From: Pseudooceanicola sp. HF7
Lineage (GTDB): Bacteria; Pseudomonadota; Alphaproteobacteria; Rhodobacterales; Rhodobacteraceae
NCBI RefSeq assembly: GCF_011806405.1
Contig: NZ_JAATOW010000015.1
Location: 30,497-94,496, forward strand
Reading direction: 5' to 3'
Length of the DNA: 64,000 nt
The position numbers and the translations under genes were made by a program. Positions 16,436 through 23,580 of this stretch are shown piece by piece. Every line of letters begins with the position of its first letter. The stretch's first letter is position 1. The notes under the pieces are model-generated. The model did no database searches. It saw only the letters and a list, made by a program, of their open reading frames with translations, and was not told where the DNA came from.

Positions 16436-17329
16436 TTAAAGCGCGGTTTCTCCGGAGACATATCGTGCAGCGGCGCGCAGGGCGCGGGACAGGGCCTCTT
16501 CGCGCCCGGCTCCCTGGGCTTCGGCTACGATGTGGGCGGCCATGAAGGTATCCCCGGCGCCGGTCACGCGGGTCACCAGGACTTCTTGCGGCGCAAGACA
16601 GATCAAGCCCTCTGCAGAGCCGTCGCAGGCCGGGCCCGACCCAGCGGTGACCAGGGCGCGTGAGGCGCCGCGTTCCAGAAGGCCCTCTGCGGCCTCTTCA
16701 GAGGTGGCGAATTCCTTCTGGCAAAGCAAGCCGGCCTCTTCCAGGTTCACGTAAAGCAGGGCGCGACCATGGGCGAGGAAGGGGATCAGGCGCTCTGCCT
16801 TGCCCGGAGAGGCCGGGGCCACGCGCAGATCGGCTCGGGCAAAGGCGGGCGCGGCGGCGATCTCTTCCAGCAGGGGGCGGGTCAGGTTGCCGTCCAGGGC
16901 CACCAGCCCCTGATAGGGGGCCGCTTCGCTGCCCAGCGACCCGTCCATGAGCGGGCGCAGGATCTTGCGTCCCGCCGCCTCCAAGGAATGGGCGTCCGCT
17001 ATGGCGGCAATCAAGCCGTTGGCGCCCTCGACGGCCATGTAGCGATCCGTCGGCAGATCCTCGGAGCGATAGATATGTCCGACGTCCATGCCCAGGTCGG
17101 CACATGCATTGACCAGCTCATCGCCCTCCGGGTCCTGGCCGATAGCCGTCAGTAGGACGGGCTTCATGCCGAAATTGGCGAGCGTCATGGCAATGTTCAT
17201 CGCCACGCCACCGGGCAGGCGGGTGATGCGGCCCGGCACGTCGGAGCCCTGCCGCATATGACTGGCCGAGCGTCCGATGATGTCCCAGAGCACCGCGCCG
17301 ATACAAAGGATCTTGTTGTCTTTTTCCAT
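16436..17329 (-). CDS. PfkB family sugar/nucleoside kinase (pseudouridine kinase-like)
   Basis: 297 aa ribokinase-superfamily enzyme. N-terminal substrate motif LPGGVAMNIAMTLANFG at about 38-54 and C-terminal signature GAGDTF at 257-262 with catalytic Asp260. The N-terminus (CIGAVLWDIIGR) resembles pseudouridine kinase PsuK. PsuK is normally encoded beside the glycosidase PsuG, but no psuG is present here, so specificity is uncertain. The ribosome site is weak (AAAGACC). Monocistronic as far as visible. Confidence 0.85.
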   Translation of the reverse strand: MEKDNKILCIGAVLWDIIGRSASHMRQGSDVPGRITRLPGGVAMNIAMTLANFGMKPVLLTAIGQDPEGDELVNACADLGMDVGHIYRSEDLPTDRYMAVEGANGLIAAIADAHSLEAAGRKILRPLMDGSLGSEAAPYQGLVALDGNLTRPLLEEIAAAPAFARADLRVAPASPGKAERLIPFLAHGRALLYVNLEEAGLLCQKEFATSEEAAEGLLERGASRALVTAGSGPACDGSAEGLICLAPQEVLVTRVTGAGDTFMAAHIVAEAQGAGREEALSRALRAAARYVSGETAL

Positions 17330-17690
17330 GAGGTCTTTTTGACCGAAGCGCCCACCGGCGCAACAAAAATGCGACCTTGGCTCTGTCTGCGCAGCGTGCG
17401 CCGGAACACTTTGCCTTCAACAAGGGACGTCCGGGCTGTAACCATCGGGCCACGCGTGCTTCAACGCTGCCACCAGCCGCCGGACGATGGCGAAGGGTGA
17501 TCTGCCTTGCCCGGCCAATTCTACCTATTTTGGCAAAGTCGCTTGCATTCCCCGCAACCCGCCTATAAAGGACCGCCATTCAATCCGCAGGTGGGGTTCG
17601 GGCCTATGGGGGAGACATCCTCATGCGTCCACCGGTTGAAACACTCGTTTCTCACCCCCGCCGAGGCGTAAACCGGAAAGGTAAAAGACC
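17330..17690. other. Upstream region of rpsB, 361 bp
   Basis: Non-coding. It contains the probable rpsB promoter near 17543-17569 and a long leader. No hairpin resembling the known gammaproteobacterial S2 autoregulation site was recognised. Confidence 0.5.
17543..17569 (+). promoter_or_regulatory. Probable rpsB promoter
   Basis: TTGCAT (17543-17548) and TATAAA (17564-17569), spacer 15 bp, shorter than ideal. It would give a leader of about 115 nt. Confidence 0.5.
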
Positions 17691-18464
17691 ATGGCTCTTC
17701 CCGAGTTCTCCATGCGTCAGCTGCTTGAAGCTGGCGTTCACTTCGGCCACCAGACGCAACGCTGGAACCCCCGCATGGGCGAGTTCATCTACGGCGCGCG
17801 CAACGGCATTCACATCCTTGACCTGACGCAGACCGTCCCGATGCTGGACCAGGCTCTGACCGTCATCCGCGACACCGTCGCCAAGGGCGGCCGTGTGCTC
17901 TTCGTCGGCACCAAGCGTCAGGCCTCCGCGCCCGTCGCCGAAGCCGCCGAGAAATGCGCGCAGTACTACATGAACCACCGTTGGCTGGGCGGCACGCTGA
18001 CCAACTGGAAAACCGTTTCCCAGTCGATCAACCGTCTGAAGGAAATCGATGAGAAGCTCGAAGGCGGCGCCGAAGGCCTGACCAAGAAAGAGCGTCTTGG
18101 GATGGAACGCGAACAGGCCAAGCTGCAGGCTTCCCTGGGCGGCATCCGTGAAATGGGCGGCATTCCCGACCTGCTCTTCGTCATCGACGTCAAGAAAGAG
18201 CAGCTGGCCATCGCAGAAGCCAAGAAGCTGGGCATCCCGGTTGTCGCCATCGTCGACACCAACTGCTCGCCCGACGGCATCGATTACATCATCCCGGGCA
18301 ACGATGACGCGGCGCGCGCCATCTCTCTCTACACCGACCTGGCTTCGCGCGCAGCAATCGACGGCATGACCGCGCAGCTCGGCGCCGCAGGCGTCGACGT
18401 GGGTGAACTGGTTGACGGCATCGAAGAAGAAGCCGTCGCAGAAGAAGCCCCCGCCCAGGCCTGA
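17691..18464 (+). CDS. rpsB: 30S ribosomal protein S2
   Basis: 257 aa. Begins [20 protein letters not shown], followed by TQRWNPRM, characteristic of S2; [12 protein letters not shown] and [11 protein letters not shown] are also conserved. S2 binds the 30S subunit with S1 and is needed for translation initiation. The acidic C-terminal tail ([15 protein letters not shown]) is longer than in E. coli, as is usual in alphaproteobacteria. Standard neighbour of tsf. Confidence 0.98.
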   Translation: MALPEFSMRQLLEAGVHFGHQTQRWNPRMGEFIYGARNGIHILDLTQTVPMLDQALTVIRDTVAKGGRVLFVGTKRQASAPVAEAAEKCAQYYMNHRWLGGTLTNWKTVSQSINRLKEIDEKLEGGAEGLTKKERLGMEREQAKLQASLGGIREMGGIPDLLFVIDVKKEQLAIAEAKKLGIPVVAIVDTNCSPDGIDYIIPGNDDAARAISLYTDLASRAAIDGMTAQLGAAGVDVGELVDGIEEEAVAEEAPAQA

Positions 18465-18481
18465 GGCCCGGAGCTTGCGAT

Positions 18482-18505
18482 GCGATCCCCGGCTTAGGGG
18501 ATCGC
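18482..18505 (+). promoter_or_regulatory. Hairpin between rpsB and tsf
   Basis: Perfect 9-bp stem GCGATCCCC / GGGGATCGC with a 6-nt loop, 18 bp after the rpsB stop and without a following T run. Likely an mRNA processing or attenuation element that sets the rpsB:tsf ratio. Confidence 0.6.
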
Positions 18506-18574
18506 GTTACAGAAATGTCACCGGCTGCGTGCTAGGCGCGGCCGGACCCTATTTCAGACCGAAGGAGATCCCCC

Positions 18575-19450
18575 ATGGCGATCACTGCTGCACAGGTTAA
18601 AGAACTGCGCGAGATGACCGGCGCAGGCATGATGGATGCCAAGAAAGCCCTGACGGAAACCGATGGCAACATCGAAGCCGCCGTTGACTGGCTGCGCACC
18701 AAGGGCTTGGCGAAAGCCGCCAAGAAAGCTGGCCGTACCGCCGCAGAGGGCCTTGTTGCCGTCGCAGTGGAAGGTGGCAAGGGCGTTGCCGTGGAAGTGA
18801 ACTCGGAAACCGACTTCGTCGGCAAGAACGCCGAGTTCCAGGAAATGGTTGCCGGTATCGCTCAGGCCGCACTCGGCGCTGACGACCTGGACGCGCTGAA
18901 GACCACCGAGGTCAACGGCAAAACCGTCGAGACCCTGATCACCGACAAGATCGCCACCATCGGCGAGAACATGACCCTGCGCCGGATGGCTTCCATCGAA
19001 GGCGACCAGGTTGTGGCCTACGTGCACAACGCCGCGGCCGACAACATGGGCAAGATCGGTGTTCTGGTTGCTCTGAAAGGCGACAACGAAGCCTTCGGTC
19101 GCCAGGTTGCGATGCACATCGCCGCTGCCAACCCAGCCTCCCTCGGCGAAGCCGATCTGGACCCGGCGCTGGTGGAGCGTGAGCGTTCCGTCCTGACCGA
19201 GCAAGCTCGTGAATCCGGCAAGCCCGAGAACATCATCGAGAACATGATCAAGGGCCGGATGAAGAAGTTCCTGTCCGAAGTCACGCTTCTGGGCCAGGCC
19301 TTCGTCATCAACCCCGATCTGACGGTGGAAGCCGCCGCCAAGGAAGCCGGGGTCGAAATCGTCGGATACGTGCGTCTTGAAGTGGGCGAAGGCATTGAAA
19401 AGGTTCAGGAAGACTTCGCAGCTGAAGTGGCAAAAGCCGCTCAGGGCTGA
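18575..19450 (+). CDS. tsf: Elongation factor Ts
   Basis: 291 aa nucleotide-exchange factor for EF-Tu. The N-terminal UBA-like domain ([19 protein letters not shown]) and the core signature SETDFVGKN are intact. GAAGGAGAT precedes the start. Second gene of rpsB-tsf, followed by a strong terminator. Confidence 0.98.
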   Translation: MAITAAQVKELREMTGAGMMDAKKALTETDGNIEAAVDWLRTKGLAKAAKKAGRTAAEGLVAVAVEGGKGVAVEVNSETDFVGKNAEFQEMVAGIAQAALGADDLDALKTTEVNGKTVETLITDKIATIGENMTLRRMASIEGDQVVAYVHNAAADNMGKIGVLVALKGDNEAFGRQVAMHIAAANPASLGEADLDPALVERERSVLTEQARESGKPENIIENMIKGRMKKFLSEVTLLGQAFVINPDLTVEAAAKEAGVEIVGYVRLEVGEGIEKVQEDFAAEVAKAAQG

Positions 19451-19473
19451 GTTTTCTCAACCTATTCGTTTTG

Positions 19474-19503
19474 AAAGGGCCGGGATTTTCCCGGCCCTTT
19501 TTT
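19474..19503 (+). terminator. rpsB-tsf terminator
   Basis: Perfect 11-bp stem AAAGGGCCGGG / CCCGGCCCTTT, 5-nt loop, followed by a T run. Confidence 0.95.
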
Positions 19504-20043
19504 CGTGTGGGTCAGTGGGTCAGTGGGTTCTGGGATCTTTAGGTGCCAGTCTCGGCAGCCGGTTTGACGGTGGCGCTGTGTCTGAGAGTCGAGCCCTCTA
19601 TGGACGAAGCTGGCCAAAGGAGGGCGGGTGCAGGGAAGCGGCGAAAGTCAGCACGCCTATCGGCGGGGTCGGTCGCCCGCGTGGGTATTTGTCTTGGCTC
19701 CCAAGCTCATTTCCCGCCGCCCAAAAGTGCTGAGCAGGTGCCCTGGCAAAGGCCTGGTTGGCGTGGGTCCGAATAGGTGAAGGAAGGGGGGCGGTGCCAG
19801 CCGGGACAACTGACACCGCCGAAGAACGAAAAGCCCTTCAGTTGGGGATGGAAAGACTTTTGTCCTGAGTACCGACCCGACGATGGAGAAATACATCGAC
19901 AGGTCGGCGTCCGGTTACCCGGTCGACCGCGGATTGCCTGCTAATCGCCAGGGGTCCGGGCCGCTGTTCCATGGCCTAAATGCCACCACTCACGGAACAT
20001 CCTTAGAATGTAATTTCTTGCGTCTGACCGAAAGTATGGGAAT

Positions 20044-20092
20044 CCTTACCTTGGGTGAAAATCAGGCCAAAAAGTAAGGTTTTCCTAACCTT
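20044..20092. repeat. Repeated CCTWACCTT motifs and palindrome
   Basis: CCTTACCTT (20044-20052) and CCTAACCTT (20084-20092) are direct repeats, with the inverted AAGTAAGG between them (20072-20079). AAGGTT-ttcct-AACCTT (20076-20092) is a perfect inverted repeat. This suggests a regulator site or a structured RNA leader. Confidence 0.45.
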
Positions 20093-20125
20093 TTCGGGCA
20101 TTGCTCGAAAATAGTTGTGTCGAAA

Positions 20126-20168
20126 CAGCCCTGAAGTGCGCAGAACTTTCAAGCGCGGGGCTGTTTTT
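20126..20168 (+). terminator. Orphan plus-strand terminator
   Basis: CAGCCC (20126-20131) pairs with GGGCTG (20158-20163), with an inner GCGC/GCGC pairing, followed by TTTTT. There is no plus-strand gene between the rpsB-tsf terminator and this one. Confidence 0.65.
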
Positions 20169-20208
20169 GACAGAAGTTTACAAGAGTGCTTTGCAGACGG
20201 TCGCCCGA

Positions 20209-20964
20209 TCAAGCGTCCAGGACGTACATCTGATTCAGGAAGGCAGCCTTCAGAACGGCCTGAGCGGTCGTCTCGACGTTCAGGGTTTCCCGCGCCAGGC
20301 GCAGGTGCTTTTCAACAGTCGCAGCCGTGAGGCCCATGAGAAGCGCGATGTCCTGGGTTGTCTTGCCATCCCCGACCCAATGCAGGGCCTCGCGCTGGCG
20401 ACGTGTCAATTCACGTGTTGGCCCAGAGTAGGGTAGGGTCAGGATTTTCAGGTGGGCGACATTGTTCATGATGACGATGTCGCGCCCATTCTCCGCCCAC
20501 ATGGCATCCACCGAGTCCTGGCTGAGGCCGGGGCGTGCCGTCAGGGCGATGGCGCCCTTGGTCCGTGGCGAGATCGACTTGAAAGAGATCGAATAGCCGG
20601 CAGTGACGTTCATGGAGCGGTTGAAGTCTATCACGCGGCGTTCGGACTCCGTGATCGCACCGCTTGCGGTCATTTCCGCTAGGATACGCCAAGAGCAAGC
20701 GCCTTCGTTTTCAAGCGCCCATTTGACCATTGGGGCGTGGAAATACAGCCCTTTGCCAAGGAAGGCGTCGCGGTACTCCTGCTGGTGATTGGTCAGGATG
20801 ACGAAATCTTCCGGGTCACCAAGGGAGGTGGCAGTGCGATAGCGGGTGAATCCATAGAGAAGCCGGTCGAAACCATAGTCGGCCATCTTCGCGCAATGGA
20901 TTGTCCAGAGCTCTTCAATGCTTTGCGCATTGGTCAATTTTTCTAGGTATTCGCGCCGCATCAT
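20209..20964 (-). CDS. LuxR family regulator with autoinducer-binding-type domain
   Basis: 251 aa. An N-terminal domain of the AHL-binding type (about 10-165) is followed by a LuxR helix-turn-helix (about 180-245; RELTRRQREALHWVGDGKT, LTAATVEKHL). No luxI synthase is nearby, so it is a solo. In the ligand pocket the usual W-P-x-Y-x-x-x-DP pattern is altered: FHAP replaces the DP motif (Ala77 where Asp is expected), with Tyr64 and Phe68 at the other pocket positions, while Trp92 is kept. It may therefore bind a non-AHL ligand or none. Ribosome site GGGAGGG. Confidence 0.88.
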   Translation of the reverse strand: MMRREYLEKLTNAQSIEELWTIHCAKMADYGFDRLLYGFTRYRTATSLGDPEDFVILTNHQQEYRDAFLGKGLYFHAPMVKWALENEGACSWRILAEMTASGAITESERRVIDFNRSMNVTAGYSISFKSISPRTKGAIALTARPGLSQDSVDAMWAENGRDIVIMNNVAHLKILTLPYSGPTRELTRRQREALHWVGDGKTTQDIALLMGLTAATVEKHLRLARETLNVETTAQAVLKAAFLNQMYVLDA

Positions 20965-21431
20965 GACGCGGACCCTCCCGAAGAAACGATCAACACTTCG
21001 CCGTCGCGCGCCTTACTGGCGCGGAGCCATCTGTTAACGGAATTTAGCATTTTATCCACCGGGTGTGATGTAGACCTTTAGATGCCTGTTTGTCGAGCGA
21101 AAGGCTAACCAGGGCTGAGGTGGAGTTATGCTATACTCTTAAGATGGCGCGGCTGGAGGGCACATGTAGGTATCAATAGCGGTTTAGCTTGGCCTGATGT
21201 TTTGGGGGTTAATTGGACATCGGTAGCGTGCGGGAGAGCTGAGGGTGACGATACTCGAAATGCTGAGATCCAGTAGGCTACTAGTGGGGAGTTTTAGCCC
21301 AACTGTTTCTGTGGAGCCAACCTATGCAAGACCTGGAACGGTAAGTGCGTTCGGGACCTGAAGCCGAAAGGCAGCTGGCACGTTTAGTATATCATCTCGT
21401 CTGCCGCGCAGGGGACGCGGAAGACGATGAA
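20965..21431. other. 467-bp gap between luxR-type gene and che operon
   Basis: Relatively AT-rich and without a convincing reading frame. It holds the luxR-type promoter and a hairpin CGCGCC-ttact-GGCGCG at 21007-21023 that would lie in its 5' leader. No terminator for the che operon was recognised. Confidence 0.5.
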
Positions 21432-21860
21432 CTACCAGAGGTCGGGTTCGCCGGCGTCGGTGTCGGGTTCCGGCGGTGGCGCCATGTCTCGCAGTTGGGG
21501 GGGGCGTCCCTTGCCGACAAAGCCTTCAATGGAATCGCCCATATCCACTGATTGGGCAAAGGCGTCGTAGGTTATGGCGTCCTTGTTCCGCCAGTCCATG
21601 TTTGGCCCGAACTGGTTCAATAGCCCCTCGATATCCTTGAGGGCCTGACGGAGGTAATCAATCCTCTGAAAGGTTACGAAGGCTCCCTCCGTGAGCGGGC
21701 TGCAGGAGCATAGGGAGGAAGACAATGCCTCTTCCAAGCCTGTGGTCAGTCCACGGAGGTTGGAGACCTGGCCTGCCAGAACCGTCACCATTTCTGGGGC
21801 GGTTATCTCTATTCGATCGACCCCTGGTTCTGGGCCTTCTTGGGGCTTGCCTTCAACCAT
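21432..21860 (-). CDS. Unrecognised protein, last gene of the che operon
   Basis: 142 aa, soluble, no signal peptide. A predicted helical core at about 15-85 (EMVTVLAGQVSNLRGLTTGLEE, FQRIDYLRQALKDIEGLLNQF) precedes a proline- and acid-rich tail ending GEPDLW. The start at 21860 lies 1 nt past the cheY stop (TGACATG), so translation is coupled to cheY. The frame is open to 21914 inside cheY. I do not recognise the family. Its place suggests a chemotaxis accessory role such as CheY-P phosphatase, receptor-array adaptor or CheR partner; none of these is shown by motif. Confidence 0.75.
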   Translation of the reverse strand: MVEGKPQEGPEPGVDRIEITAPEMVTVLAGQVSNLRGLTTGLEEALSSSLCSCSPLTEGAFVTFQRIDYLRQALKDIEGLLNQFGPNMDWRNKDAITYDAFAQSVDMGDSIEGFVGKGRPPQLRDMAPPPEPDTDAGEPDLW

Positions 21861-21861
21861 G

Positions 21862-22248
21862 TCAGAGCCGCCCGACGACTGCCTCGATACAAGCACGCAG
21901 ATCATTCGGCTCAAACGGCTTCTTGAGGAAATTGTTCATGCCCAGCTGCTTGCCCTTGTCGATGATCGCCTTGTCGGCCTTGCCGGTGATCAGAATGAAG
22001 CCAACACCCTTGGTCTTGGCCCCACTGCGCAGTTGGTGAAGCAGCTGAAGCCCATCCATCTCGGGCATGTTGAAGTCTGAAATTACCAGGTGGACCGGTG
22101 TGCTTTCCAGCGCTTTCAGCGCAGATGGTCCGTCCGAGGTGGAGGCAACATTTCGGATGCCGAATGCGTCCAGCGCCTGGGTGATCAACCCGCGGCTTGT
22201 GGACATATCGTCCACAACCATGATTCTGATCTGGTCTCTCAGGGCCAT
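21862..22248 (-). CDS. cheY: CheY-like response regulator (second copy in operon)
   Basis: 128 aa single receiver domain. Acidic pocket DD at 13-14, phospho-acceptor Asp58 (VISDFNMPEMDG), Thr88 and Lys110 (FLKKPF). No output domain, so it would act by protein contact, either at the flagellar motor or as a phosphate sink. Ribosome site AAGGATTG. It follows cheR directly with a 4-bp gap, the position where other alphaproteobacterial operons have cheB before the second cheY. Confidence 0.93.
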   Translation of the reverse strand: MALRDQIRIMVVDDMSTSRGLITQALDAFGIRNVASTSDGPSALKALESTPVHLVISDFNMPEMDGLQLLHQLRSGAKTKGVGFILITGKADKAIIDKGKQLGMNNFLKKPFEPNDLRACIEAVVGRL

Positions 22249-22252
22249 TCAC

Positions 22253-23125
22253 TCAATCCTTTTTGATTGCAGACGATCCGGAACCGGCTGCTCGATATGC
22301 CGTCATTCCGTTTGGTTCGAAGAGGTGGAGGGCGGAATCGGAAATCCGCTCCGAATGGCCTAGGAAGATCCAGCCCTCTTTGGTGATGTGCTGCCGGAAG
22401 CGGGGCCACAGGGAAGCCTGTGTGGCGGCATCGAAGTAGATGACGACATTCCGGCAGAAGATCGCGTCGAATTGCCCTTTCATGGGCCAGTCTCTCAGGA
22501 GGTTGAGTTCCCGGAACCGGACAATGCGCTTGATCTCTGCATTCACCCGATGTTGGCCGCGGCCATCCGGCTCAAGGTACTTAGAGCGCATTTCATTGGG
22601 TATTCCGCTTACTTGCTGGTCATTGTAAGTCGCCGCTTCGGCCTTTTCCAGGATCGCCGGATCGATATCCGTGCCCAGGATCAGAACGTCGCGGCTGGTC
22701 AGTTCCGGCGCCGCCTCGTGCAGGCACATGGAGATTGAATAAGGTTCCTGACCGCTAGAGCAGCCGGCGGACCATATCCTTACCCGCTGCCCGTTCCGGG
22801 CCTTTTGCAAGAGCAGGGGCACCACCTTAGTCCTCAGCATGTCGAAGTGATGTGACTCGCGGAAGAAATGGGACACGTTGGTGGTCAGGGCCGAGATCAT
22901 GAGCCGCCGTTCCGACGCGCCGTCCGCAGAAGAGACGAAGCGATAGTAGCTGTCATAATTTGCCTGGCCGGTAGCCAGCAGCCTCTTGCGAAGGCGCGAC
23001 TGCACCATCGTCATCTTGCCTTCCGGCAGGACAAGTCCGGCTTCCTCCTTCGCCAGGGCAGCGATGGCGGCAAAGGACTTCTTGTCCATTACCTGCCCCG
23101 CAGTATCGCTTGCGCTCGTGGTCAT
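22253..23125 (-). CDS. cheR: Chemotaxis receptor methyltransferase CheR
   Basis: 290 aa. N-terminal CheR helical domain followed by the SAM-binding methyltransferase domain. Motifs: TTNVSHFFRESHHFDML, WSAGCSSGQEPYSI (SAM site), GTDIDPAIL, and FDAIFCRNVVIYF. It methylates glutamates on chemoreceptors for adaptation. The start overlaps the cheW stop (ATGA-type overlap). No cheB is present in the operon. Confidence 0.96.
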   Translation of the reverse strand: MTTSASDTAGQVMDKKSFAAIAALAKEEAGLVLPEGKMTMVQSRLRKRLLATGQANYDSYYRFVSSADGASERRLMISALTTNVSHFFRESHHFDMLRTKVVPLLLQKARNGQRVRIWSAGCSSGQEPYSISMCLHEAAPELTSRDVLILGTDIDPAILEKAEAATYNDQQVSGIPNEMRSKYLEPDGRGQHRVNAEIKRIVRFRELNLLRDWPMKGQFDAIFCRNVVIYFDAATQASLWPRFRQHITKEGWIFLGHSERISDSALHLFEPNGMTAYRAAGSGSSAIKKD

Positions 23126-23580
23126 GCAGCCTCGTCGCTGGTATTAGGGACGACAGCTGCAAGATCCAGAACACGGATCATGCGGTCATCAATGACGGTC
23201 AGAGCCCGGACGACAGAAAGCGAGGGGTCGGAGGAGATATCGGGCGGAATCTGCAGATCATCTTCGGTGATTGCCACGATGTCTGACACGGCGTCGACGA
23301 GCAGTCCGGTCAATGTTCCCTGCAGCTTGACGACGATGATGACATTGCGGTCGTTGGTTTCCTGGGACGGCAGATTGAGGCGGCGGGCCAGGTCCATCAC
23401 CGGCAGGACAGTGCCACGAAGGTTGATCACGCCCCGCATGAAATCGGGCGCATGCGGCATGGGGGTTGTCCTTGTCCAGCCGCGGATCTCGCGTACGGAC
23501 ATGATGTCGAGCGAATATTCCTGGTCTGCCACTCGAAACGTAAGCAGCTCCAGGTCATTGGTTTGTGCCTGATCACTCAT
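23122..23580 (-). CDS. cheW: Chemotaxis coupling protein CheW
   Basis: 152 aa CheW fold. Conserved pieces are FRVADQEYSLDIMSVREI, GVINLRGTVLPVMDLARRL and GLLVDAVSDI. It links receptors to CheA at the inner-membrane array. The frame is open to 23733, but the ATG at 23580 gives the standard length and overlaps the end of cheA by 8 bp. Confidence 0.95.
   Translation of the reverse strand: MSDQAQTNDLELLTFRVADQEYSLDIMSVREIRGWTRTTPMPHAPDFMRGVINLRGTVLPVMDLARRLNLPSQETNDRNVIIVVKLQGTLTGLLVDAVSDIVAITEDDLQIPPDISSDPSLSVVRALTVIDDRMIRVLDLAAVVPNTSDEAA

Larger units (their letters stand above)
19504..20208. other. 705-bp intergenic region without a recognised gene
   Basis: No convincing coding sequence. It contains a short tandem GGGTCAGT repeat near 19508, a GGCGGTG / CACCGCC stem at 19790-19820, repeated CCTWACCTT motifs at 20044-20092 and an orphan terminator at 20126-20168. 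Base composition becomes more AT-rich toward the luxR end. A second sRNA gene is possible. Confidence 0.5.

Noticed and set aside
19543..19896. Short open frames in the gap between tsf and the LuxR-type gene
   Set aside because: Biased composition, no ribosome sites, overlapping each other on both strands.
21007..21080. CtrA-binding site (TTAA-N7-TTAA) before the luxR-type gene
   Set aside because: CTAA and TTAA are present on the minus strand but with six, not seven, bases between them.
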